From Stenotrophomonas sepilia (lineage in GTDB: Bacteria; Pseudomonadota; Gammaproteobacteria; Xanthomonadales; Xanthomonadaceae), in assembly GCF_003244875.1 (NCBI RefSeq), contig NZ_LXXZ01000087.1:62001-126000 (forward strand): 64,000 bases of DNA, written 5' to 3'. A program made the position numbers and the translations under genes. Shown in pieces: positions 46,883 through 60,671 of the stretch (positions are counted from its first letter, which is position 1; the number at the start of each line of letters is the position of its first letter). The notes below the pieces were generated by a model. It did no database searches. It saw only the letters and a program-made list of their open reading frames with translations, and was not told the origin of the DNA.

Positions 46883-49411
46883 CTATTTCGGCAGCGCAAA
46901 CGCCATCACGTAATCGCCGTTCGGGGTTTCCATGAAATGATGGCCGCCGGCCATGATCACCACGAACTGGCGTCCGTCCTGTTCATACACCATCGGCGTA
47001 GCCTGCCCGCCCGCGGGCAGCTTGGCATGCCAAAGCTCCTTGCCGGTCTTCAGGTCGATGGCGCGCAGCAGGTCATCGGTGGCGGCCGCGATGAAGATCA
47101 GCCCGCTGGCGGTCACCACCGAACCGCCGTTGTTCGGCGTGCCGATCTCGATCGGCAGGCCGGAACGGATGCCGAACGGCCCATTGCCGCGCGCACTGCC
47201 AAACGGACGATCCCACAACAGCTTGCCGGTGCGCAGGTCGATGGCGCGGATGCCGCCGTAGGGAGGCTGCTTGCACAGCAGACCCGTGAACGGCAGCCGC
47301 CAGCCAGCGTTGACCTGGATGCCATACGGCGTTCCCACCTGCGGATCGCCGGCGCCCTCGCCACCGCCCCTGTCGGCACGGATCTTTTCGCGCGGCAGCC
47401 AGCCCAGGCGGTCGGCTTCGGCACGTGGCACCAGCCGGTTGTAGTTGGGCATGTCGTTGTAGTTGGCCACGATCACGCCGCGGCGCGTGTCGATGGACAC
47501 ACTGCCCCAATCCGAACCGCCGTTGTAGCCGGGGTATTCGATGGAATGGCGATCACTGCTCGGCGGCGTGTAGAAGCCTTCGTAATAGGCCTTGCGGAAC
47601 TGGATGCGGCAGATCAGCTGGTCGATCGGGGTGATGCCCCACATGTCGCGCTCGGTCAGATCATGCTCGCGGCGCAGCGTGTGGTACAGCGAGAACAGCT
47701 GGGTGGGTGAACGCTGTTCCGGTTCGACACCGCCGACCGGCACCTTGCGCTCTTCGGCAGCGGTCAGCAGCTGGCCGTTGCGGCGGTCGAGAATGTAGAT
47801 GTCACCCTGCTTGGTCGGCAGCAGGATCGCCGGCACCTTGCCTGCCGCCGTCGGGTAGTCGATCAGGCTGGCCTGCGAACCGAGGTCGTAGTCCCACACA
47901 TCCTTGCGCACGGCCTGGAAATGCCAGGCCGGCTTGCCAGTGGCCACATCGATCGCCACCAGCGACGTCGCATAGCGGTTCTGGTTTTCCGTACGCGAGC
48001 CACTCCAGTAGTCGCCCGCAGAATTGCCCAGCGGCAGATAGACCAGCCCCAGCGCCTCATCACCGGTCGCGGTGGTCCACATGTTCGGCGTGCCGCGGGT
48101 GTAGGTCTGCCCATGCGGCGGCAGGCCGCTGCGCTCGGGCTGGTCCATGTCCCACGCCCAGCGCAGCTTGCCGGTGATCGCGTCGTACGCCTGGATCACG
48201 CCCGATGGCGCGTCGCGGCGCTGACCATCCAGCACCTGGTGGCCGGTGACGATCACGCCGCGCACGATGGCCGGGGGCGAGGTGATCGACACGTAGCCGG
48301 GTGGCACCTCACCCATCCCGAGGGTGATGTCGACCTGGCCGTTGTTGCCGAAATTCGCGCAGGGACGGCCGCTATCTGCATCCACTGCAATGATGCGCCC
48401 GTCCAGCGTGCCTTCGATGATGCGCGCCCAGCACGCCGGACGACTGCCCGGTGCAGCGCTGCGGCTCACGCTGGGCGGCGGTTCGGGCAACGCCAGATCG
48501 GCCGCGGCATCGGCCAGGGTGGCATCGGCCAGGATCGGCGTTGCCGGTTGCTCGTAGTAGCTCACACCACGGCAGGCGGCGGTGTACGGGATCGAGGCGT
48601 CCTTCACCTTCGGATCGAAGCGCCACACTTCCTTGCCACTGGCGGCGTCGAGCGCGATCAGGCGGTTACGGGCAGTGCACAGGTACAGGCGGTCGCCGAT
48701 CTTCAGCGGCGTGGTTTCCGCACCCCAGCGCTTCTTCGGCATATCGCCGGTGCGGAACTGCCAGGCGGGCTGCAGCGTGGCCACGTTGGCCGGGGTGATC
48801 TGCTGCAGTGGCGAATAGCGGGTGCCTGCATTGCTGCGCCCCCACGCCGGCCAGTCTCCCTCGGCAGGCTGGTCGGCCGGTTGCAGGCCGGTGGTATCCC
48901 GCGTGGGTTCCAGTCCGGCGCTGGCCGCGCCTTCCGGGAACGGCTGGTGCCCGTCCACTTCACCATGCGGTGCGAACGCCAACCCGAAGGCAGCGACGAA
49001 CACCAGCATCAGGACGCCCGCCACGCTGCGCGACAGGCGCTTTGAAACCGGTTCGCGAAGGGTCGGCGCGAGCAGCGCCAGCACGATGCCGAGCGCGGTC
49101 ACCAGGCCCAGCCGCGGCACCCAGCGCCAGTAGTCGTTGCCCGACTCCCACCAGGTCCACAGCAGCGTGCCGACGAACACCAGCGCGTACAGCAGCGCGC
49201 CGCTGCGGCGATTGCCGAACAACAACAGGCCACTGGCCAGAAGGCCGGCCCCGGCGATGGCGTAGTACGCCGACCCGCCCAGGCTGAGCAGCCACGCGCC
49301 GAGCCCGCCGATGACCAGGCCGAGTACGACCAGCAGTAGCGACAGCACGGTAACGAGAGGGTGCCGTGAGGCGCGGACGGGAGCAGGAACGGACTGCGGC
49401 GTGGCGGACAT
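46883..49411 (-). CDS. gcd: Membrane-bound PQQ-dependent glucose dehydrogenase
   Basis: An 842-residue quinoprotein that oxidises D-glucose to gluconolactone in the periplasm and passes electrons to ubiquinone. Start ATG 49409-49411 has GGAGA upstream. Five membrane helices fill residues about 15-145. The eight-bladed propeller follows (WPAWGRSNAGTRYSPLQQITPANV near 190, in part). Docking repeats such as ALDAASGKEVWRFDP, TPIDQLICRIQFRKAYYEGF, YNGGSDWGSVSID and AIDLKTGKELWHAKLP mark the GCD group. Length is slightly above the E. coli enzyme. No pqq biosynthesis gene is in the window. Confidence 0.95.
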   Translation of the reverse strand: MSATPQSVPAPVRASRHPLVTVLSLLLVVLGLVIGGLGAWLLSLGGSAYYAIAGAGLLASGLLLFGNRRSGALLYALVFVGTLLWTWWESGNDYWRWVPRLGLVTALGIVLALLAPTLREPVSKRLSRSVAGVLMLVFVAAFGLAFAPHGEVDGHQPFPEGAASAGLEPTRDTTGLQPADQPAEGDWPAWGRSNAGTRYSPLQQITPANVATLQPAWQFRTGDMPKKRWGAETTPLKIGDRLYLCTARNRLIALDAASGKEVWRFDPKVKDASIPYTAACRGVSYYEQPATPILADATLADAAADLALPEPPPSVSRSAAPGSRPACWARIIEGTLDGRIIAVDADSGRPCANFGNNGQVDITLGMGEVPPGYVSITSPPAIVRGVIVTGHQVLDGQRRDAPSGVIQAYDAITGKLRWAWDMDQPERSGLPPHGQTYTRGTPNMWTTATGDEALGLVYLPLGNSAGDYWSGSRTENQNRYATSLVAIDVATGKPAWHFQAVRKDVWDYDLGSQASLIDYPTAAGKVPAILLPTKQGDIYILDRRNGQLLTAAEERKVPVGGVEPEQRSPTQLFSLYHTLRREHDLTERDMWGITPIDQLICRIQFRKAYYEGFYTPPSSDRHSIEYPGYNGGSDWGSVSIDTRRGVIVANYNDMPNYNRLVPRAEADRLGWLPREKIRADRGGGEGAGDPQVGTPYGIQVNAGWRLPFTGLLCKQPPYGGIRAIDLRTGKLLWDRPFGSARGNGPFGIRSGLPIEIGTPNNGGSVVTASGLIFIAAATDDLLRAIDLKTGKELWHAKLPAGGQATPMVYEQDGRQFVVIMAGGHHFMETPNGDYVMAFALPK

Positions 49412-49490
49412 CGTCGATCTCCGGGGGCAGCATGCGCCGTTATCCCACCGCCTGTGTGAAGCGCGCGCGTATGCGTGGCATCCGGATACG

Positions 49491-49519
49491 ACGACGCCGG
49501 CACAGGGCCGGCGTCGTCG
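49491..49519 (-). terminator. GC-rich hairpin between gyrA and gcd
   Basis: A 12-bp perfect stem GACGACGCCGGC / GCCGGCGTCGTC with a 5-nt loop lies 22 bp past the gyrA stop. The U-tract is lacking, as in several hairpins of this genome. Confidence 0.7.
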
Positions 49520-49541
49520 GGTACCCAGGCTCGCGGCAGGA

Positions 49542-52256
<2,715 letters not shown>

Positions 52257-52412
52257 TCGGGTTCCGTTGTCTGGTAGCGGTCCAGTCCGGCGCAGCCCTC
52301 TGCGGGAGGGGGTCGCGCCGGAACCTCGATTCAACCTGTGGATACTACCACAACGGGCTGGTTTCCGCCTGCCTTTACGGGGATTTTACCGGCACAAATC
52401 AGGAACTTAGGG

Positions 52413-52436
52413 TTGCCGGCCAGCGGCCGGCACTAC
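52413..52436 (-). repeat. SMAG palindrome between gyrA and mtnA
   Basis: A GCCGGCC / GGCCGGC hairpin ending CACTAC, 35 bp before the end of mtnA. Confidence 0.83.
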
Positions 52437-52471
52437 CGGGGGCGGCGGTCGCGCCGCCCCTCCCCTGCGCC

Positions 52472-53536
52472 TCAGCCGCCGAAGGCGGCGCGCATGTTCT
52501 CGGCGGTCGGGTTCAGGATCACCCCGCGCTCGGTCACGATGGCGTCGATCAGCTCGCCCGGGGTGACGTCGAACACCGGGTTCCAGGCGGCAATGCCTTC
52601 GGCCACGGTGCGGGTGCCGCCCACGCCATACAGCTCACCCGGGTCGCGCTGCTCGATCTCGATCTGGCTGCCGTCCACGGTCTCCATGTCCACGGTCGAG
52701 GACGGCGCCACCACCATGAACTTCACGCCATGGTGGCGCGCGGCAATGGCCAGTTGGTAGGTGCCGATCTTGTTGGCGGTATCACCATTGGCGCAGATGC
52801 GGTCTGCGCCCACGATCACCCACTGCACGGCACCGGTCTTCATCAGGTGCGAGGCCGCCGAGTCGGCGATCAGGGTGGCATCGATACCGTCCTGCTGCAG
52901 CTCCCACACCGTCAGGCGTGCGCCCTGCAGCCACGGCCGGGTCTCGCCGGCGAACACGCGCGCGATGCGGTGCTGGGCCATGCCGGCGCGAATGACGCCC
53001 AGCGCGGTACCGAAGCCGGCGGTGGCCAGCGAGCCGGTATTGCAGTGGGTCAGCACACCGCTGCCGGCCTCGATCAAGCCAGCGCCCAGCGCGCCCATGT
53101 GGCGGTTGGCGGCCAGGTCTTCCTCGGCGATGGCCTGCGCTTCGGCCTCCACCAGTGCCTTCCAGTCGGCGCCGGCGGCGTGCAGGCAACGGCGCATGCG
53201 TGCCAGCGCCCAGGCCAGATTGACCGCAGTGGGGCGCGATGCGTTCAGGCGCTGCAGTGCCGGTTCCAGCTGCTGCAGCGCGTGCGCACCGTCTGCGGCC
53301 TGCACCTCGCGCGCGGCCAGCACCACGCCCCAGGCGGCGGCAATGCCGATCGCCGGCGCGCCACGCACGGTCAACGCATGGATGGCGCTGGCAACCTCGT
53401 CGCTGTCGTGGCAGACCACATGCTCGACCACGAACGGCAGCTTGCGCTGGTCCAGCAGTTGCAGGGCATCGCCGGTCCACAGGATCGGGCGGATGTGGTC
53501 ATAACGGGCGTAGTCGATGTCGGAGGCAGTGTTCAT
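52472..53536 (-). CDS. mtnA: S-methyl-5-thioribose-1-phosphate isomerase
   Basis: A 354-residue aldose-ketose isomerase of the methionine salvage pathway. Start ATG 53534-53536. Signatures: [17 protein letters not shown] near 18, [18 protein letters not shown] near 58, the catalytic Cys in [20 protein letters not shown] near 160, [12 protein letters not shown] near 195 and the catalytic Asp in [20 protein letters not shown] near 240. It belongs to the eIF-2B-alpha-like fold. In xanthomonads it commonly precedes gyrA, as here. Confidence 0.97.
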   Translation of the reverse strand: MNTASDIDYARYDHIRPILWTGDALQLLDQRKLPFVVEHVVCHDSDEVASAIHALTVRGAPAIGIAAAWGVVLAAREVQAADGAHALQQLEPALQRLNASRPTAVNLAWALARMRRCLHAAGADWKALVEAEAQAIAEEDLAANRHMGALGAGLIEAGSGVLTHCNTGSLATAGFGTALGVIRAGMAQHRIARVFAGETRPWLQGARLTVWELQQDGIDATLIADSAASHLMKTGAVQWVIVGADRICANGDTANKIGTYQLAIAARHHGVKFMVVAPSSTVDMETVDGSQIEIEQRDPGELYGVGGTRTVAEGIAAWNPVFDVTPGELIDAIVTERGVILNPTAENMRAAFGG

Positions 53537-53583
53537 GGGCCCATTGTAGGGCCACGCCCGGCAGCGTTGGAGCCCGCCCGGGC

Positions 53584-54312
53584 TCAATTCACCGAGAATT
53601 CGGCGCGGCAGCCGCCGTCCACCCAGATGCCGTTGCGGCTCCAGCCCCAGGTACTGCCTTCCTCGCAGGGCGTGCTCGACAGCTGCTCGGAAACGACCGC
53701 GCCAACGGAGATGCTGGCGCCGCAGAAACGCCGCTTCTTCGACTTCGATTCGCAGGTCAGGCGACGCGGCACATCGACGAAGCGGCCATCCTCGTCGGCC
53801 ACCTCGAAATCGCCCTGGCAACCACGGCTGGTCCAGATCTCATTGCGCTTGTAGCCCCAGCCCTGCCCCTCGCGGCATGGCAGCACCGACAGCTGGCGCA
53901 GCAGGCGCACGGGGGCGCCATCCAGGCGCACCGGGCAGCTCTGCGGACGGCCATTGGATTCGCAGCGCACCACGCGGCGCACCAGGCGCTTGCCTTCCGT
54001 TGCCGCAGGTGCCGCACCCTGCGCACGGCGCGCACGGAACTCGGCGCGGCAGCCAAGGGTGACCCACACGCCGCTGCGGTCGGTGCCCCACTCGCTACCG
54101 CGGATGCAGCTGTTGCTCGACAGCTGGCGCACCAGATCGACGCCGTTGGCCACATCGATGTCGCAGTGCACCCAGCCCATGTCGTGGGACTCGCAGGTCA
54201 CCACTTCATCGTCGTAGCCCACCTGCTGGGCCGACGCCGGCGACGGCAGCCAGGCACCCCAGAGCGCGATGGAGTACACCGGTGCAGCGACAACCGCAAA
54301 CCACTTGACCAA
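53584..54312 (-). CDS. Secreted DUF3011 protein with three repeats
   Basis: A 242-residue protein with a signal peptide ([20 protein letters not shown]...ASAQQ). The start appears to be TTG 54310-54312, 2 bases after GGGGAAGG; no ATG is in frame. The mature part has three tandem units of about 65 residues, each with a first Cys in (V/L)xCES, a middle RQLS or EQLS, a Cys, then WG(T/Y/W)xRxxxW and GCxxxF. Three to four cysteines per unit suggest disulfides. DUF3011 is a periplasmic or secreted module of unknown role. Confidence 0.85.
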   Translation of the reverse strand: MVKWFAVVAAPVYSIALWGAWLPSPASAQQVGYDDEVVTCESHDMGWVHCDIDVANGVDLVRQLSSNSCIRGSEWGTDRSGVWVTLGCRAEFRARRAQGAAPAATEGKRLVRRVVRCESNGRPQSCPVRLDGAPVRLLRQLSVLPCREGQGWGYKRNEIWTSRGCQGDFEVADEDGRFVDVPRRLTCESKSKKRRFCGASISVGAVVSEQLSSTPCEEGSTWGWSRNGIWVDGGCRAEFSVN

Positions 54313-54450
54313 AGCCTTCCCCAGCAGGAATAGATGAACTGCATGCCAGTGTCCGGCATTGGCCGTGATAAAAGCATCATCCCGCTTGCCGACGCAAGCG
54401 CGCAGAACCCGCGTTTCGTTCAGCCTGGGATGTTCAGCAACGCGTGATGG

Positions 54451-55407
54451 TCACGCGTGGGCGAAGTCGTAGGCCAACACATCTGCAATGCGGGGTGTGC
54501 GGTTCATCGCCATCAGCAGGCGGTCGATCCCCAGCGCAACGCCGGCACAGGCCGGCAACGCTGGCAACGCCGCCAGCAGCGCCTCATCCAGTGGCGGCTG
54601 CACCTGCCCACGTTCGTGGCGGCGCTGCTGGTCGCGCTGGAAGCGGGCGCGCTGCTCGTCGGCGTCGTTCAGTTCGTGATAGCCGTTGGCCAGCTCCACT
54701 GCACCCAGGTACAGCTCGAAACGCTCGGCCAGCGGCGGCGTGCCGGCGCGGATGCGTGCCAGCGCGGCCTGGCTGGCTGGCCAGTCATGCACCACGGTCA
54801 TGACCGCGTCATCGAAATGCGGCTGGATACGATGGGTCATCAACAGGTCGAGCCAGTCATCACGGGTCAATCCGACCGGGTCAATGTGCACCTCGCCCAA
54901 CGCGGCACGCAGCGTGGACTCATCCGCCTCGAACGGATCCACGCCAAGGTGCTGCTGGAACAGCTCGCGGTAACTCAGCACGCGCAGGGTCGCACGGCGT
55001 CCCACCAGGGCCAGCGCCTGGCCGACCAGCTCGGCGGCCTCCTGTACCAGCCGATGGTGGTCCCAACCGACCCGATACCATTCCAGCATGGTGAATTCCG
55101 GGTTGTGGCGGCCGCCGGCCTCACCGTTGCGGAATACCCGGCCCAGTTCGTAGCAGTCGCCCACACCGGCCGCCAGCAGGCGCTTGAGCGGATACTCCGG
55201 CGAGGTGCGCAGCCAGCGGCGGCGTCCGCCGGCATCGACATGGCCGGTGAAGTCGGTATGGAAGCTGTCGATGTTCGGCTCGGTGTTGCCCGCGACCGAC
55301 AGGATCGGCGTCTCCACCTCGAGCACATCGCGCTCTGCAAAGAAGCGGCGCACCAGCGCGTTGAGCGCAGCGCGCTGCTGCAGCGCGCGCAGCAGGGCCT
55401 CGCTCAC
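54451..55407 (-). CDS. epmA: Elongation factor P beta-lysine ligase
   Basis: A 318-residue paralogue of the lysyl-tRNA synthetase catalytic core that attaches (R)-beta-lysine to elongation factor P. It starts at GTG 55405-55407, and the GTGA sequence overlaps the upstream GNAT stop by 4 bp. Class II motifs: ERDVLEVETPILS near 26, WLRTSPEYPLKRLL near 66, VFRNGEAGGRHNPEFTMLEWYR near 90 (in part), and ALGIDRLLMAMN near 295. The tRNA-binding domain is absent, as expected for EpmA. Neither efp nor epmB is in the window. Confidence 0.95.
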   Translation of the reverse strand: MSEALLRALQQRAALNALVRRFFAERDVLEVETPILSVAGNTEPNIDSFHTDFTGHVDAGGRRRWLRTSPEYPLKRLLAAGVGDCYELGRVFRNGEAGGRHNPEFTMLEWYRVGWDHHRLVQEAAELVGQALALVGRRATLRVLSYRELFQQHLGVDPFEADESTLRAALGEVHIDPVGLTRDDWLDLLMTHRIQPHFDDAVMTVVHDWPASQAALARIRAGTPPLAERFELYLGAVELANGYHELNDADEQRARFQRDQQRRHERGQVQPPLDEALLAALPALPACAGVALGIDRLLMAMNRTPRIADVLAYDFAHA

Positions 55408-55889
55408 AGGATGCCTTCCGGGCGCGGATGGTCGAGCGGCAGGGTCAGCAGATCGCGCGTATCGTCGATGTAGCCGCTGGCCAGGTACAGGCGTCGGGCC
55501 AGTTCGTTGTGGTGGTTCACTTCCAGGCGAAGGCGGCTGACGCCACGACCACGAGCGCGCTGTTCGCAGATGGCCAGCGCCTGCTTGCCGCGGCCACGAC
55601 CGCGCGCGCGATGGCTCAGGTACAGTTCGTCCAGCAGCATGAAGTGGCCGCCCTGCTCCAGGCTGAAGCCCATCGCGATCACCGCGTAGCCGACCACCTC
55701 GCCCGCCTCGTCCATCCACAACAGCACTTCGCCATTGCGCGGATCGGCCAGCAGCGCGTCCACGCCGCGACGCACGCGCGCGTCATCGAAGTCGATCCTG
55801 TCTTCGGCGTAGAACTCGCGCATCAGCGCGATCAACAGCTCCTCGTCGGCACGGGTGGCCGGGCGGAAATCCAGCGGGGCGGTCTGCAT
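55404..55889 (-). CDS. GNAT-family N-acetyltransferase
   Basis: A 161-residue protein starting at ATG 55887-55889 with AAGGA upstream. The GNAT fold shows in FRPATRADEELLIALMREFY, VVGYAVIAMGF, LLDELYLSHRARGRGRGKQAL near 88 (motif A, R/QxxGxG/A as RGRGRG binding acetyl-CoA), and ELARRLYLASGY near 130. Its stop overlaps the epmA start, so it is made with EpmA. The substrate is unknown; an RNA- or protein-modifying role would fit the neighbour. Confidence 0.9.
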   Translation of the reverse strand: MQTAPLDFRPATRADEELLIALMREFYAEDRIDFDDARVRRGVDALLADPRNGEVLLWMDEAGEVVGYAVIAMGFSLEQGGHFMLLDELYLSHRARGRGRGKQALAICEQRARGRGVSRLRLEVNHHNELARRLYLASGYIDDTRDLLTLPLDHPRPEGIL

Positions 55890-55938
55890 CGGTGTTCCTT
55901 TGTGTTTCATGCCGGGCGCCATGCACCCGGCGGGGTCA

Positions 55939-58437
<2,499 letters not shown>

Positions 58438-58479
58438 CTACCGCGCCCGGCCGTCAGGCCCTGTAATGCCCCCCTTCGC

Positions 58480-58597
58480 AGCGCCGAGCCATGCTCGACG
58501 GGCGCTCCCCTGCCCTGGTGGATGCCGACCTTCTCCCCACCCCGGCAGGTGCCAACCTTGGTTGGCACACCTGCAGCCGAGCATGGCTCGGTACTAC
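58480..58597. repeat. Three SMAG-type palindromes upstream of the aminotransferase gene
   Basis: A 27-bp AGCGCCGAGC...GGGCGCT unit with imperfect stem at 58480-58506, a GGTGCCAACC / GGTTGGCACA hairpin at about 58549-58570, and AGCCGAGC / GGCTCGGT ending CTAC at 58575-58597. They separate divergent ligA from the aminotransferase gene, so they also lie in its leader. Confidence 0.78.
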
Positions 58598-58660
58598 AAA
58601 AAGCGGGCTTGCCGCCCACCGCAACCAGCGCTAGCGTGCGACGGTCTGCCCTTCGGAATC

Positions 58661-59791
58661 GTGCCCGTGACCCTGCCTGCTTCCCGTCGACGCTTCCTGC
58701 AACTGGCCGGTGCCGGCCTCGCCGTCGCTGGCAGCGGGCTGCCGCAGCTTGGCCATACCCAACCCGCGACGGCCGCCGCTCCTGCCCCCACCGAAGGCGT
58801 GGTACTGCTGAACTTCAACGAGTGCCCCTACGGCCCCTCGCCGGCGGCCCAGCAGGCCGCGCGCGACAGTATCGCCAGCTGCGGCCGCTACCGCTTCGCC
58901 CTGGCTGCACAGGTGCGCGATGCCTTCATCAAGCAGGCACGCATTCCGGCCGACCACGTGCGCCTCTATCCCGGCTCAAGCGAGCCGTTGAACCGCGCCG
59001 CCATGGTGTGGACCGGCCCGCAGGCAGGACTGGTAGTCGCCGATCCGACCTTCGAGACGCTGGGCGAGGTCGCCGCCGCACACGGTGCGCACGTGCAGAA
59101 AGTGCCGCTGCGCGACGACGGCGCGCATGACCTGCGTGCAATGGTCGCCGCCGCGCACGCACGCCCGACCGGGCTGCTGTACGTGTGCAATCCGAACAAC
59201 CCGACCGGTTCGATCAGCCCACCGGATGAGCTCGCCTGGCTGCTGGCCCACAAGCCCGCATCGACCCGCGTGCTGGTCGACGAGGCCTACCTGCAGTACA
59301 GCGAGCAGCCGAGCCTGATCACCCGGGTGACGCAGCGCGATGACCTGATCGTGCTGCGCACGTTCTCCAAGCTGTACGGCATGGCCGGCCTGCGCCTGGG
59401 CGTGGCGGCCGCACACCCCAACCGCCTGCGCGAACTGGCCAGCCTGGGCGACAACCCGCTGCCCGTGCCAGCACTGGCCGCGGCACTGGCCAGCCTGCAG
59501 GATCCCCAGTTGATCGCGCAGCGGCGCCTGCAGAATGCCCAGGTGCGGCAGGCCACCATCACGTGGCTGGGCAAGCGTGGTTTCAGCTGCGTGCCGTCGG
59601 AAGCGAACTGCTTCGTGGTGGATGTGCAGCGCGACGGTGCCGCCTTTGCCAAGGCGATGGCAGACAACGGCGTGATCATTGGCCGCAGCTGGCCGATCTG
59701 GCCACAGCGCGTGCGCGTGACCGTCGGCACCGAAGACGAGATGGCCGCATTCCGCCGTGCGTTCGCCAAGGTGGCCGGCGTACCGGCCTGA
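58661..59791 (+). CDS. Tat-exported histidinol-phosphate aminotransferase-like enzyme
   Basis: A 376-residue fold-type I PLP enzyme. It has a twin-arginine signal (SRRRFLQLAGAGLAVAGSGL) at residues 7-26. The start is GTG 58661 or 58667; no ATG is in frame nearby. The enzyme part has NFNECPYGPSPAAQQAARDS near 45, CNPNNPTGSISPPDELAW near 178, VDEAYLQYSE near 205 and the PLP lysine in RTFSKLYGMAGLRLGVA near 230, then RVRVTVGTEDEMAAF at the end. These match HisC. Cytosolic HisC acts in histidine synthesis; export suggests a different job on external or periplasmic amino acids. No his genes are adjacent. Confidence 0.85.
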   Translation: MPVTLPASRRRFLQLAGAGLAVAGSGLPQLGHTQPATAAAPAPTEGVVLLNFNECPYGPSPAAQQAARDSIASCGRYRFALAAQVRDAFIKQARIPADHVRLYPGSSEPLNRAAMVWTGPQAGLVVADPTFETLGEVAAAHGAHVQKVPLRDDGAHDLRAMVAAAHARPTGLLYVCNPNNPTGSISPPDELAWLLAHKPASTRVLVDEAYLQYSEQPSLITRVTQRDDLIVLRTFSKLYGMAGLRLGVAAAHPNRLRELASLGDNPLPVPALAAALASLQDPQLIAQRRLQNAQVRQATITWLGKRGFSCVPSEANCFVVDVQRDGAAFAKAMADNGVIIGRSWPIWPQRVRVTVGTEDEMAAFRRAFAKVAGVPA

Positions 59792-59824
59792 CCCTGTTGG
59801 CGGGGGCGAACCTTGGTTCGCTCC

Positions 59825-59876
59825 ATCCACGCATGGCGTGGATCTACCGGCGTGGGTGCCGACCGTTGGCCGGCAC
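59825..59876. repeat. Two SMAG-type palindromes
   Basis: ATCCACGCATGGCGTGGAT plus CTAC at 59825-59847, and a GTGCCGACC...GGCCGGCAC hairpin at 59856-59876. They lie between the convergent aminotransferase and zipA genes. Confidence 0.83.
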
Positions 59877-59884
59877 AACAGGCT

Positions 59885-60625
59885 TTACCAGCGCGGGGTC
59901 TTGGTCAGCGGCGGTGCCTGGTGCTGGCGGTCGTAGGCACGCAGCTCGTCGCGAATGTGCGCGATGCGCTGGCGGCCCAAGGCATTGCGGCTGTCATCCA
60001 GCACCACGCCATCGAGCAGCTCGGCCATGCGCTGCACGGTCGGCAGCATCTTCTCCCAGGCATCAAGCGCGGTCAGCGGCGCCGGCAGGGTCAGGAAGAA
60101 GGCGATGGCCGGGGTTTCCATGGCACGGATGTTGGCCATGTCGAAGCTGCCCGGCTTCATGATGCTGGCCATCGAGAAGATCGGGCCGCGCTCGGGGTGG
60201 CCTTCCACCAGGCGGTGGAACACGTTCATGTGGCCGAATACCAGGCCGGTCTTCTCGGCCGCCACCACGATGTCTTCGCCGCGCAGCTGCTCGCCGGCAC
60301 GGGCGGCCACGAACAGCGAGACGATCTTGTCGAAATCCTGGGTAGTGCGCTTGCCGAGGTCGTTGGCCGCGCCCGGGTCAGTGTCGGCCAGGCCAAGTTC
60401 GGCCTGCTCGCCTTCCCCGCGCATGCCCGGTTCGACGCGGCCCTCAGCCACCACGACGCCGTCCTCGCCCAGGACCGGTTCGCGGCGCTCGCCACTGGCC
60501 GGTTCCGTGTTCTCCACGCGACGGCCCTGGGGCTTCTTCTTCGGACGGCCAAACAGGAAGATCGCGGCGATCAACAGCAGGCCGGCGGCCAGGATGCCGA
60601 TGCGCAACAGTGCCGTGTCGGACAT
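59885..60625 (-). CDS. zipA: Cell-division protein ZipA
   Basis: A 246-residue inner-membrane protein that anchors FtsZ. The membrane helix is N-terminal (residues 6-25, LLRIGILAAGLLLIAAIFLF), with the N-terminus outside. It is followed by a basic-then-acidic linker (28-95) and the C-terminal FtsZ-binding domain (about 100-240: KIVSLFVAARAGEQLRGEDIV, GLVFGHMNVFHRLVEG, FSMASIMKPGSFDM). Length is short for the family because the linker is short. It starts 46 bp after smc and is read with it. Confidence 0.95.
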   Translation of the reverse strand: MSDTALLRIGILAAGLLLIAAIFLFGRPKKKPQGRRVENTEPASGERREPVLGEDGVVVAEGRVEPGMRGEGEQAELGLADTDPGAANDLGKRTTQDFDKIVSLFVAARAGEQLRGEDIVVAAEKTGLVFGHMNVFHRLVEGHPERGPIFSMASIMKPGSFDMANIRAMETPAIAFFLTLPAPLTALDAWEKMLPTVQRMAELLDGVVLDDSRNALGRQRIAHIRDELRAYDRQHQAPPLTKTPRW

Positions 60626-60671
60626 TCGATAGGTTCTCCGGCTAATTCATTCAGGTAACTAGGATGGCACG

